Part shown: positions 47,558 through 59,242 of the stretch, in pieces | Position numbering within the stretch: position 1 is the first letter of the stretch | How the letters are laid out: the number at the start of each line of letters is the position of its first letter | Assembly (NCBI RefSeq): GCF_022201045.2 | Contig: NC_068557.1 | Span: 9,666,001-9,730,000, forward strand | Reading direction: 5' to 3' | Length of the DNA stretch: 64,000 nt | DNA from: Citrus sinensis | Lineage: Eukaryota; Streptophyta; Magnoliopsida; Sapindales; Rutaceae | Translations under genes and position numbers: made by a program | Notes under the pieces: generated by a model | What the model saw: the letters and a program-made list of their open reading frames with translations, nothing else | Databases searched by the model: none | What the model was told of the DNA's origin: nothing

Positions 47558-50500
47558 TATCATATAACCCAATAAAGTGAATAAAGCCCAAAAATTCATC
47601 CATGAAATAATAAAAATCTATGAAGTCACGATCTAAATATTCTTCGCACCAATTTGTAGCTTTGTGTTCCTTTTATTTCTTTACCTCAAAAACTTCTACA
47701 AAAGACTATCAAAGATTCAAGATATTAATGTAGATATGAAATAACCGCAAAAAGAAGTAATGAAATTAAACACTTATCAATTTGATCTAGCAGCTTTGTA
47801 TAATGAAAGTTGTTAGTAAATATTGGTGTTATTAACATTTAACATTACACCATGTGAATTGATTTGTGTGATGGAAACACAACTCTATTATATGTTTCTA
47901 GGAGAAAAAAAATATATATCGCCAGGCGTGGTTTCTTTTGCAACTGATGGAACCTGTCTCAAAATGGTGGGACAGAACTAAATCTCATAATTCACAACAG
48001 AACAAATCTTTTTCCTTTGGGTTACAAACCATCTCAACCGCAAAGGCCGAATCCCGAAACAGTTTTTCCCTGCACAACTTAAATCCCAAGGGCCCAGAAA
48101 AAAAAAAATATGCCTTGGCAACAGGGCGAACCAAATTACACGAGATAATGCAATCTCAAAATTTGTTACCTGTCATCAAGAAATAATCCATCGATATAAT
48201 TTGAAACTTTGAATTCTCTCAACTGTCGTACACAGTGGGTGCTGAAAAAATGCTATTGGTAAAATTCTACATAACAAGTCTGCAACATTGAATATTGAAA
48301 CGTTAAAAAGATGGTCATTTGTATACTCTTGCATGGGAATGAAACGCAGTCTACTGATGCACCCAGCATCAAGAAATTATTGATCTGCAAGTCTTTTAAA
48401 CTTTGATATTTAGAGGTTAATTGAGATGCCTGATTTTAGTTAACCCACCAACGGATTTACGAACCATATTAATTCATCCAATTCTCAGGTTACGAGTCTA
48501 TTATAACTTACGGTTATAATCTCTTCTTTTACAAGATTGATAAAATATCAATTCAAAAGCAAAGAATAAGGTGATTATCACGGCAACAATATAGGTAGGG
48601 TCGATGGAACCAAACGATAAAGACCAGACGGCAGCAAGCGGCCATGACTTGATTAGCTAAAAAGATTTAAGTTACTCGTAGAACAAATACCATTTGTCTT
48701 TTTTTTTTTTTCAAAATTTATCTTAATTTGTGAGTGTAGATATCGTAATTTGGATCCCAATAAGCAAATTACACGTGTCATTTGCTGCTAATCAAATCTT
48801 ATTCTGCCACGTATCCTATATCTTTAAATACTCAAATTAAAGGATATGAAATATATATATATATATATAAAAATAAAGTGTGTCTATAACCCTAAAATGA
48901 ACGGGAGCACATTTCTTTACTCTCTCAGGAGAGAAAAAGAGAGATCTCTAGCTGGAGGGGCAACAATTCTCCTCCGAACTATTTACTAATATTCTGTTAT
49001 TATTTTTAACGATTCTTTTACAACCAATGGCTACTTGAGCATTAGAGAGTGAAGAAAAACGAGCCTATTCAAGGAGATAAACTCTCATCACAATTTGGAA
49101 CCAAATTCTACATTCATTATTTAATCCCAAATTCAAGATATTTTGGATATAAAGGAAATGCACTTTTGGACCATTATAAAATATATTCTGGCATGGCTTT
49201 ACACATGAGAAGCAAAATCGAAGAATGAAAGTAATAATAGACCGTACTCAGCCAACAAAATATACAAATTCCAAATGGATCAGTAGTGTACACAAGTTAC
49301 TGGCTAGTATATACTATTATTAGTCAGTTAATTAACTTTATTGAAATAAATCAATATCACTCTAGAGATTAAGAAAATGATTAACGTAAAATGTGTTAAA
49401 CAGCTGAATATGAACCAACAATAATAAAATGTATAGAGCGAGAAGAAATTTGATATTACATGATAATTTTAGAATGATCACTAACACTAATCCGTGAGGT
49501 TTTGTATTAATTCAATGAAAATTAATTAAACCCTAATATAAAAAAGATTGAATTAAGAAGTGAACAGAGCTAGCATCTAAACATACGCACACTTCCACTT
49601 GAGATTGTGCAGTGAACGAGTTGTGTCAATCAGGTGGAATATCTTATCCGCAAGACTTTTAAATATCATGCAACTTTTTGGGTGTCTAGCTAGTACATGT
49701 CCCATTAAAGCAAATCATGCCCACTTGCAACTCCAATGCACAAAAAATATTATGCTTATATATTATATATGTACGCATCTGCCTCCAACATACACAAAAT
49801 TAAAGTATATAGTATCTAAAATCCAGGTTTAAATTGAATAATATGAAAACTCTCCGTTGGCGTTTTTCTTATCTCCAAGCCTATATTGAATCATAAAATT
49901 GAAAAGAATGATCAAATGAGTGCACTAAATTTCACAATCTCTGATGTGCTTAATCATTTACCTTTGTAATTAATAATGTTATGTGTGTATGGATAATCTT
50001 CAAAAAAAAAAGCTTACAAGTGGTAAGGCATATAGTAGTAATGCGTGTACGCAGGGGCGGAACAAGCCAATCTTGGCTGGAGGGGCCAAAGAATTTTTTC
50101 AAGCCTATAAAATAAGTATTTTATTAATATATATTTATTTTAATATAAAATATTGAGTATTAAACTTTTTTTTTACAGTGACCCATACCAGTCCCTTAAT
50201 AGATCTACTCTTGCATGTACGATTGATTAACATAAGATATTTGCGTGCTTTTTATCTATTTGCTAAATTTTCTGTATGTACTTGAAAACTTGCAACATGA
50301 ATAGTAGTAATTTTATTCCTGTAGAAATGCGAGAGTTCGATAATGGTGTTGAAAAAGACACTGTTCTTATCCTCAAAGCTTCCGATAAGTTTTTCACTTG
50401 ATCTAGTCCAACAATTTGATCAGAGACTTCAATTTCACCAGGCAAGATACGAGCAAAAAATGAGGAAAACAAAAAATTCAAGTGGTGCTAAATTGGAATA

Positions 50501-51335
50501 TGCGCTTCTTGCCTGGACTAGATACCAAGCATTGATTCTATCCTAAAAAAAAATTGAAAAAAAAAAGAAGATTCCAGACATTAATTATTTCATTGACTGA
50601 ACAAAATATCTACTTGATGATTTAAAGATAATTTACAAGTTATTGATCATTTTATGAAGAAGAATTTTTGTAATCTTACATAATATCTTCGATGACCAAT
50701 AAAGCAATTAAGAGCAGATATAAGCGTATATATGAACCACTAAAAGTACAACATGCAGGATTCTACAGTCTGTCTCTCCTGTATGTGTTTATATATCTCT
50801 GTTATTTCAGGCCAATTCTAGTGTTTGGTGGTCCTGAAAGTGCTTATTTTTCTAGCCCATATTGCAGATTATTAAACTGAAAATTTATGAAGCCCTCACT
50901 TCTATTTATTCTAAAGAGTTGATGCTGCCCTACAGTGAGGCATAAATATTCCTGCTTCTCCAAAATGGAGCACACTTGATTGAGGATATGATTTGGCTAG
51001 ACCGTTTGAACAAGACTGGTCATGAGTGTCGACCTTTTGATAACCTGTACATAAATTAATCCACACAATCTAACTCTCAATTTCTTTAGAGTAAATTTTG
51101 TTGATTTTTTATTGAAGTTTTTCAACTCAATCACATCATGAGATTTTTAAAGAAAGAAACCATTCGGTTCCGGTTATGTCTTATTTTTACTGGAAGAATA
51201 AGATGGCTCATGGAATTCATTCAAATTCTTAACTAGTTTAACATTCCCTAGTAAAGCTGCTCTTATTAATTAAAGTCTAAATTACTAGAAGTATCCGTGT
51301 GTCAAAAAAAAAAAAGAATCATTTTAATAACATGA
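47558..51335. other. Gene-free stretch with a few unplaced sequences
   Basis: No recognised gene. An 82-codon frame at 47938-48186 has no domain. Around 48770-48870 are ACACGTGTCA and GCCACGTATCC motifs and an (AT)n run. From 48900 a leader-like, pyrimidine-poor stretch (AGAGAGATCTCTAGCTGG) follows, which I cannot tie to a gene. The AGGGGCGGAACAAGCC segment at 50053 resembles ends of dispersed plant repeats, but no partner end was found. Confidence 0.45.
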
Positions 51336-51344
51336 TTAATTATA

Positions 51345-52126
51345 GGGAAATTATCAGTCATATACCCTTAAATGACACCCGTATCAAACGTATGTGAACA
51401 CTTTTCAAGTGTATTACTCGTATACCCTAAGTTGACAAAACACTTCTGCCGTCCACCAATCCGTTAACTTCCGTTAGAAAGTTAACAGAATTATGACAAA
51501 TTAACTATTTTGCCCTTAAAACTCAAAATAAGGTAAAAAGATAAATTTTCTCCAAAAATTAACGTAAATTTTCAATACACAATTTTTTTTATTTTGTTAT
51601 TAACAATACATTTTTTGATTAAAAAAATAAATTATTAATGGTACATATTATTAACAATTATCCATAAAACATATCATATTATACCATAAAAAATTATTAA
51701 CAACATATTATTTACAATTATACATATTATACCATAAAAATTTTCAGTTGGAGCTTGGAGGAGTAGATCTTCAAAAATTTAGGTTAAATTTTGAAGGAGT
51801 AGATTAGGTTGTAAAGTAGTCTTTTTTAGCAATTATTAACAATTATCCGATAAATGGGATGACATGTCATTTTTATCAATATATATCATATGACATGTCA
51901 TTTTTTACTATGTAAATGGGATGACATGTTATTTTTTAATCAAAGTTTCGTCAATCTTAAAAGACTAAATTACCCTTATGATGTCAGCGCTTGCAAACGG
52001 AAGTTAACGGATTGGTGGACGGCAGAAGTGTTTTGTTAACTTAGGGTATACGAGTGATACACTTGAAAAATATTCACACACGTTTGATACGAGTGTCATT
52101 TAAGGATATATGGCTGATAATTTCCC
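51345..52126. mobile_element. Mutator-type MITE (GGGAAATTATCAG ends)
   Basis: Perfect 9-bp duplications TTAATTATA at 51336-51344 and 52127-52135. Inverted repeats of about 150 bp begin GGGAAATTATCAGTCATATA, mirrored at the right by ATATGGCTGATAATTTCCC. The repeat includes CCACCAATCCGTTAACTTCC. The interior is AT-rich and non-coding. Confidence 0.88.
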
Positions 52127-52318
52127 TTAATTATATTATGCTTTGTTAGATTTCAACACTCTACAACTAACGTATAATGGCCGGCCTTTGGTCTTACATA
52201 AAATATTTTCTTAACAAGTACACGCATTAGCTTCCATATACAAAACTCACACGAACTCAACTGATTGGTCGTTGTTATAGCTTTAATAGCTAGCTATTTA
52301 ACACATATATAATTGGAA

Positions 52319-53683
52319 GGGATATTATCATTTTCCCACCAAAGTTAGGGCCAGTTTGGGAATGCTGTAGCTTTTAAAATAATTTCTGTTAACTGTGCTG
52401 TAGAAATAATCAGCTGTGAAGAGAATCAGTTAAGTGTTTGGTAAATTTTGTTTCAAGAAGTACTGCGAGTTTTGAAAGCAGTTATGGACGTTTGGTAAAT
52501 TTTACTGTTAAACTGCTGAGAGAAAATAAATGACTAAAATATCCATAATATAAGATAAAATTTACTTATATATATAAAAACATGTACATATAATATTTTT
52601 AATTGTGTATTATAATAATTTTTACTAAAAATAAAATTTATAATATATTTATTTTATTTTTTTATCTTAAAGCAATTGATAATTAAATTAATAATATAGT
52701 GAAATAAATTTAATAATAATTCGACCAATAAATTGATATTAATAAATTTATATTTATGAATTATAATACAAATTTTTTTATAAATTATTTTGTTTCCAAT
52801 TTGAGTAAGGATAATTTTGGATTTAAGTAATAATTTTAAGGATATTTATGGAATTGTATTAAATGATAAAATTGATTTTCAAAATCAAAATCTAAAAGCT
52901 ACTCCTTCCATGCTTTTCAAAATCAGCTGTAGGAGAAGCTGATTTTGACAAAAGTGATTTTAATTTTTTTTTACTAAACACTAAAACTACCTTTTAGATT
53001 TTCAAAATCACTTTTAGGTCTCCTAAAAGAAATCCCAAACGGGCCCTTATTATAACATATCATGTCAGTACCACGGTTCGGTAAAAACATCATTTTACTA
53101 CCAAACGTTTAAACTGTTAGCATTTTCCCACCATTCCGTTAAAACTCGGTTAATATTTAACGGAAAATGCATAAAAAGTCAATTTTACCCATGGAGCGTA
53201 GAAGACGATTTTACCATTTAAAAAGGAAAAACAACAAAAAAATGATTTAATTACAAAATTACCCCCAAAATACGACAAGACGATTTTACCCTTTAAAAAG
53301 GAAGAACAACAAAAGACGATTTAATTATAAAATTGCCCCTAAAAGACGATACTACTGCGAGAGTGAGAAAGATATGGGTCAGTGACAGTGAGCGAGAGAC
53401 GGTGGAGATGGAACAAGAAACGAGAGAGAGGGGGGTTGATTTCGATTTCTAGGGCTTCCATGTCCAAATTGCTTGTTTTTTTACAATTGCAAAACCCAAC
53501 GTTTTGACTTCGCATGAGATGTCCAAAATACCCTTATGATGTCAGCATAATTTTTATTTAATTAACGGAATGGTGGGAAAATGCTAATAGTTGAAACGTT
53601 TGGTGGTAAAATGATGTTTTTACCAAACCGTGGTATTGACATGATGTATCAGAATAACTTTGGTGGGAAAATGATAATAACCT
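52319..53683. mobile_element. Mutator-type MITE interrupted by a nested Harbinger-like MITE
   Basis: Perfect 9-bp duplications TAATTGGAA at 52310-52318 and 53684-53692. The left end GGGATATTATCATTTTCCCA pairs with the right end. The left repeat is cut after ACCAAAGTTA by the element at 52348-53046 and resumes at 53047. Its own length without the insert is about 660 bp. The interior has a GC-richer purine-rich segment near 53380-53440 and no gene. Confidence 0.9.
52348..53046. mobile_element. PIF/Harbinger (Tourist-like) MITE nested in the 52319-53683 element
   Basis: Ends GGGCCAGTTTGGGA and TCCCAAACGGGCCC are inverted repeats with one mismatch. TTA lies on both sides (52345-52347 and 53047-53049), the 3-bp TWA duplication of PIF/Harbinger. 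It is related to the element at 25937-26804. Non-coding. Confidence 0.88.
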
Positions 53684-53692
53684 TAATTGGAA

Positions 53693-53911
53693 TATAACTC
53701 CTAGTTTTAAAAGTGATTATGCTTCCTGATATCTAGCATGTGCAGGGACCACAAAGCTATTTAAGATTCATACCTATCTTTAAACTCTTTAAATTCTAAA
53801 ACGAAAAATCACCCCAAGAAGTTCTATAAATAGGCCCTCTTCATCGAACTGAAACGCTCACTCACAACAAGATACCAACATCAAATTTCTTTAGCAAATT
53901 AAATTGCGCAT
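53693..53911 (+). promoter_or_regulatory. Promoter of the 53912 gene
   Basis: A TATAAATA box lies at 53825-53832, about 80 bp before the ATG. The nested MITE pair ends only about 140 bp upstream of the TATA box, so the core promoter is hemmed in by transposons. Confidence 0.6.
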
Positions 53912-54310
53912 ATGGAGACGAGTCGCAAGGGCAGAGGGTTCATCAAGGGCAAATTGATGCCACTCTATAGCGGAGCAAAGTCATCAGCCTCCTCGACGGT
54001 GCAATACAGCAACAACGCCATCAAGTCAAGCCAGTCTTCGCCGGCGGCGGCAACCGTGGGCTATGTGGTCCACCAGGACTATCTGATTGCTCAGCCTAAG
54101 CAAAACGTTTCGTTTATTGTACCATCTGCTCCTCATGATAACAATGTTAATCGTGATCATCATCAAAAGCTGAGCCATTTTGAAACGTTGTTTGGTGATG
54201 AAAGTGTTGATATCAAAGCTGCAAGCTACATCTCTTCTGTTCAAGAACGTTTTAAGCTTGAACGTCTTAATTCAGAACGAATTATGAAGCATCAAGACAG
54301 CGCGCAGTAG
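53912..54310 (+). CDS. Small conserved-looking plant protein of unknown function (132 residues)
   Basis: A single exon with a TATA box 80 bp upstream. The N-terminus is basic (METSRKGRGFIKGKLMPLYS). The middle is Ser-rich and then reads VGYVVHQDYLIAQPKQNVSF, a hydrophobic strand pattern. A histidine/aspartate-rich linker follows. The C-terminal part DESVDIKAASYISSVQERFK looks helical and amphipathic. I see no signal peptide or membrane segment. The pattern (basic start, VGYVV...QPKQ, C-terminal IKAASYISSVQERF) recalls short unnamed plant proteins, but I cannot give a function. Confidence 0.75.
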   Translation: METSRKGRGFIKGKLMPLYSGAKSSASSTVQYSNNAIKSSQSSPAAATVGYVVHQDYLIAQPKQNVSFIVPSAPHDNNVNRDHHQKLSHFETLFGDESVDIKAASYISSVQERFKLERLNSERIMKHQDSAQ

Positions 54311-56107
54311 AAGCAACAATAAATCCACTGTCTTGCTAGAATTAATAGGGGATATGCCTGATTATGCTTATTTAGTTTCTTAATATATACTATTAAATTC
54401 CTCATCATGATCTAGAAAGATAGCTAGCTAGGATTTATAAGGAGGTTGCGGAATTGTGTTTTATTTACATTTGTTTCTACATATTTTGATGTATCTCTAA
54501 GTTTAATAAGCCTATGCATGTAAGTTGTCGATCGTTCAAGTAAATTAATTAAAGTGATCACTCTCAATTATTGGCAATTTGATTTGATCGTTACCTACCT
54601 ATTTCAAAACAATAGTTAGATATCATTCTTATTAATTGCCACATATATAAAATGAGAATGGTTTATATCAAATTGAATGCATGAATCATGAATCCCAAAT
54701 TTTACTGTGCTTTAGAGATATTGTTATTAATTGGATATAATCAAGACCTATGATTATGGGAAATCAAAAAAAAAAAAAAAGCTAACACTTAGAGATTAAT
54801 ATTATGAAACCAAAGCTTACTGATAGTAATTATAATCATATTATTTTTTCTATATATAACCACGTACATTGGTTAGCGAGACATCCAGAGATTGTAATGC
54901 TTCCGAATAAAATATCAACAGAGAACTTGATCAATTAATTCTTGTTTAGTTAAAGTGTTTAAACATGTAAAATTGAATGGAAAATTTAACCATGATTATA
55001 AGTAACTCAAATATATATGTCTAGAACTGTTGTCCTTCTTCACCACTAATTATATAATTGACATTTTTTTAGCTGTTATTTCACAACCGCAACACCATTT
55101 TTTTCCCCAAAAACGCACCCCCAACCCCCAATCTTTTTGTACAGTGAGTTAATGCAAACAATTAATTAATATCAATTGCATGTAACTATTGAGATTAACA
55201 ACACGTTTTCATTAGGTTCAATAATTTTCATGTGTTTCCTCTTCAATGATTTAATACTTAATTTCCTTTTTAATAATGTATGTATGTATATATATGTAAA
55301 TTAATGTTCTTCTCTTTGAATAAATTAATGTTCTTCTCTTTGAATAAATCCTCTAGTAAAGTTATGGGAAAAAGCAGGTTAGTGCTTAATCATAAATTTA
55401 TTTGCAAAGCCAAAACATATATATGTAAAGTAACCATACATATATTCGGATAATAGAATATTCCCTTCCTTAAACTGGAATTTCTTCAAGATAATATCAA
55501 TGGCAGCTGGGTTCCCTTTTCATCAACAGCGATGTGTGCTTTTGGTTAGTGATTTAGGATTATTCTTTGTAAATTTAGTATTTTCAAATCATCCCTTACT
55601 TTTGAAAACCTCACTTTAACTTTCATTTTTATTAAGAAGATTAAAAAAAAAAAGTCAACCCACCCCCACTTTTCTCTTATCTTTTGAACAAAAATAAGGT
55701 AACTTGAGGTTTCTAAAAATAAGTGAGGTGATCCGAACTTAATTTACGAGAGGATAATAAAGAATTTATCCATTTTAGTTTTTCACATGACTAGTCCCAA
55801 AATAAGTATTTAATTGTTTTTATTTAGATATGGTTAAATTCATTATTCCCTCATGAATTTATTATCTCAAATCACCAATTTATCTCCCATTTTTTATCGA
55901 GAAGACAAAAAAATTTCATTAAACCACCCTTATTTTTCTTTATCCCTTTTGGTTACTATCTTCACACACGGCTAGCCCGAAATAATTATTTAGCTTAAGG
56001 ATAGATCTCGTAGTGCGTGCAAGTTCATCCATTAAAGGAACTAAAGAAAAAAAAAATTCAAATTTAGAGAAGATACATAAAGAATATGATAAAGTAGTTA
56101 AAAGTAC
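54311..56107. other. Intergenic stretch
   Basis: 3' UTR of the preceding gene to about 54520, then AT-rich DNA with no gene. TTAATGTTCTTCTCTTTGAA is duplicated in tandem at about 55300-55350, and a poly-A run lies near 54766. Confidence 0.6.
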
Positions 56108-56110
56108 TCA

Positions 56111-56470
56111 GGCTCTGTTTGGTACAGCTTATTAAATAGAGATTATAACAGTAGAGCTTATAGCAGTAGAGCTTATACCAATAAAACTTTTGGACAAAAA
56201 GTCATTGGGTGTTTGGTTGTCAATAAAAAAAGCACTTTTGAACCATTAAATTGTGTAATATTTTTTATATTATATATTTTTAGAAAAGCTCTATAGCCTC
56301 TACTCCCAAAAGCTCAAATTTTGGGCTTTTACTAGTAGAGGTAAATTAGCTTATTTAAGCTAAAAAAACTCTATTAAAAAAATAACCAAACACCATAAAA
56401 AATTTTAAAAAGTACTTATACGATTAAATAAGCACTTATGGCTCTTAAATAAGACATACCAAACAGACAC
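56111..56470. mobile_element. Tourist-like MITE
   Basis: Ends GGCTCTGTTTGGTAC and ATACCAAACAGACAC pair at most positions, with TCA on both sides (56108-56110 and 56471-56473). Internal GGGCTTTTACTAGTAGAGGT and GCTTATTTAAGC-type segments match the nested element at 26360-26633. Confidence 0.7.
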
Positions 56471-56473
56471 TCA

Positions 56474-57540
56474 AAATGGTTCCCATCGAGTTATATGGTA
56501 TAAACAATTTCATAATAATATTTAATTTGTGATACCCAACGTACGCTATATTTGTAAATTTTATAGCCCTTGGCATGGGGGAAAAAAAAAAAAAAGGATG
56601 TACACGAATGGTCTCGTTTTGGAATAATCGTTAGAATTAATATCATTTTTAATTCTTTTAATGGGGTATATTTAGAAAAAAGAGAATCATGAAGACTTTC
56701 GACTTTTGAGGGCTGCCAGCAGGTGTGGAATTATTGTGGTGTATCATCAGTTGACTTCGGTAGACTTTTATTTTCCCTTAAATTTTTGTATTGATTTTTT
56801 TTTAATATTTTATTGAATTTACATAGTTACCCCAATAAAGACACAGTTAAATTTATATAATTTTCATTAACATTTTAATTTTATTATCATACTGCTCACC
56901 CCCACATAGGCTTCGATTGAGTTGGACAACTGATATGTCTGTAACGTCTTCCTGGATTTTGGGCCTCATCGGGCTTCGGCCCATTGATACCTTGAACCGA
57001 TCTTTTGACGTGTGCATGGAAACTAAATAATTTCCCACTCGAAACTGGGGTTATTTTTCCAGAGAGTAAAAATAATTTATCACGACATTTATATTTGTAA
57101 GTTGTTTGTTATTTTAAAAAATATAACTTATTTCATCAAGATTTTTTTTTTACCTTCATAAAAACGAAAAGAAATTTCTAACTTGTATCTTAAATTTGAA
57201 GTCTTAAAATGTCATTTAAGTTTAAATTCTCAAATATATATATTTTATTTAATCTTTTTGAAGCTTTTTAAAATATAAATGCATACCTTATGAATATGTC
57301 AAGAAAAATATTTAGAATTTATGAAACTATTTAGATTGTAGAACTTATAATGATTAAAATATTTCAAATGGCATCAATGAAACAATACTATTTTTTAGAT
57401 ATTTTAATATAGAAAAACAAAAAATTTAATGCTTATATATTCATGCATAAAAATAAAATAAAGTACAAAAATGCCATTCAAATGTAAATGATAACACGAT
57501 AGATTGAATGGAAACATCACGTGTTCATAATGAGAAAGGG
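56474..57540. other. Intergenic AT-rich stretch
   Basis: No gene seen; a short poly-A run near 56582. Confidence 0.6.
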
Positions 57541-57547
57541 ATTTACA

Positions 57548-57835
57548 GTTAGGGTTGTCAATAAACTCTGGATCCAGCCCGTATCCGAATTTTGTTAAAA
57601 AATGCAGATCCGAATTTTAAAAATCAAGATCCGTGCGGATCCGAATCCAAATTCAGATGCAAGTGCTTCAGAAAAATTGGATATCCAGATCCATATTATT
57701 TTATAATTAAATTATTTATTTAATTAAACTTCAATTGAAAAATATATAAATTAAATTATTTATTTAAATGTATATTGTATGAGCATAATTAACTCTATAA
57801 TCTTCATTAACTATGAAAAAATTGTTAAAAAACTC

Positions 57836-57910
<75 letters not shown>

Positions 57911-58227
57911 ATAAATCGGTTTACCTTAGATTTTTTTTTATGTTTGATTTATGTTATGAAATTATTGTTTGTGAATTTATGGTGTTGTTATATGTTATTT
58001 ATGCTGAATTTATGTTAAATTATAATTGAATTTTATTTAATATTATTATGTAAATTATTAAATTTAAAATTATATTTAAATTTATTATCATGCGGATCTA
58101 AATATCTAGAATATCCGCCTGCAATCCATACGAATATTACCTACATTCGAATCTGCATCTTTTTTGTGGATCTAGATCCAGATCGAATGTCAAAAGTTTA
58201 ATTTGGATCCAAATTTTGTTAGCTCTA
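57548..58227. mobile_element. Possible hAT-like element with GGATCC-type subterminal repeats
   Basis: Left end near TTAGGGTTGTCAATAAACTC; right end near TTTTGTTAGCTCTA. GATTTACA (57540-57547) and GATTTACT (58228-58235) are a likely 8-bp duplication with one mismatch. Units such as GATCCGAAT occur near both ends. The pairing of the ends is weak, so the call is tentative. Confidence 0.5.
57837..57911. repeat. Trinucleotide microsatellite, AAT run followed by ATT run
   Basis: About 30 bases of (AAT)n are followed directly by about 40 bases of (ATT)n, making a long imperfect palindrome inside the hAT-like element. Confidence 0.95.
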
Positions 58228-58235
58228 GATTTACT

Positions 58236-58876
58236 TAAGCTATTTCCATTGTTGTTGATTCTACTGATATTACCAATGCTGCCACACCCTTAATTCAACC
58301 AAGGTGGTTGGTCGGTGGTAGCTCCGCTAAACAACTATTTTGATTTCAGTACAAACTATCTTATGAAAGGTGAAATAGCTTTGAAACAACTCATAACTTT
58401 CGGAACCACATGATTTATTTTTATGATTTTATACTTTCATTCAAATAATTATATCATATTAATTTGTATAAAATTTTGTGGCTGTAATTTTATTCTTTAG
58501 AATATACATCTAAATTTATTCATATTTATATATAAAAAAGCCTAATTCATACATACCAAACATATACATAAATAAATAAAGACTATACTTATTTTTTCTG
58601 TTATCATCCCTAATTTTGCCGGATTAATTTTTTAAAAAAAGTCTAATTCATACCTACTAAAAATCTGCTTAATGTTAATGATGATGGCCCAAATTTTGGA
58701 TTGTGCTTAAAATTCCCCAATATTATAACTGCACGTATTCCAACATCTGTATCTGCGTCATTGATCATCTTCTCCGTTGATCTCTTCGCTCCAAAATCTT
58801 ATCCTCATAGGGAACATCACCAACTATTGATCTCCTTTAACATCCGCTTCTCAGTTCATTGTCCAAAACCAAAACC
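58236..58876. other. Upstream region of the 58877 gene with a MITE fragment
   Basis: About 58400-58500 resembles half of the AGTGATGATA-family MITE (ACCACATGATTTATTTTTAT, then TTGTATAAAATTTTGTGGCT). The rest is AT-rich and presumably holds the promoter and leader of the next gene. Confidence 0.45.
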
Positions 58877-59242
58877 ATGAGAAAAGAACAAGAAGAAGAG
58901 CAGCGGCTGTCAAGCTCAAGCATATACTACGAGCTCTGCTACATGATCATTCACCTCCTCAAGCCATTCCCGAACTCACTTTTACTTTCTGGACTCTCTT
59001 CTTCTTCGAGACAGCGGTCTCCCCTGGGCCTGACACAAGTCTCTCCAGCTGCCTTTGCTTCTCTGTTTCTTGGTGTCTCTCTTGCTTTGATGCTATTTGG
59101 TTCCATCACGTTTGTCATTGGTTTCATTTTGATGCCCTGGATTGTTGCCTTTGTTTTCTTGTTTTATCTTGCTGGGTTTTTTTCCAAGTTATCAGATTTG
59201 GGTCAGTCCTTCTTTTGCTCCGGGGATGTTCCTTGTAAGTAG
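58877..59242 (+). CDS. Small two-helix membrane protein, function unknown (121 residues)
   Basis: The first in-frame ATG is at 58877. The N-terminus is charged and Ser-rich and includes YYELCYMIIHLLKPFPNSLL. Two hydrophobic segments follow at about residues 58-81 (FLGVSLALMLFGSITFVIGF) and 86-104 (PWIVAFVFLFYLAGFF). This suggests a two-pass membrane protein. The reading ends DVPCK and stop, but a GTAAGT donor overlaps the last codons (59234) and a TTTTGCAG acceptor lies near 59863. Splicing would swap the last two residues for about a dozen others. I do not recognise a named family. Confidence 0.65.
   Translation: MRKEQEEEQRLSSSSIYYELCYMIIHLLKPFPNSLLLSGLSSSSRQRSPLGLTQVSPAAFASLFLGVSLALMLFGSITFVIGFILMPWIVAFVFLFYLAGFFSKLSDLGQSFFCSGDVPCK

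Noticed and set aside
47938-48186. 82-codon plus-strand frame
   Set aside because: No domain, and it crosses an A-rich run; no promoter seen.
50041-50110. AGGGGCGGAACAAGCC as a possible transposon end
   Set aside because: No matching second end or target duplication was found nearby.
57779-58018. 79-codon frame with a long isoleucine run
   Set aside because: The run is the ATT microsatellite translated; not a gene.
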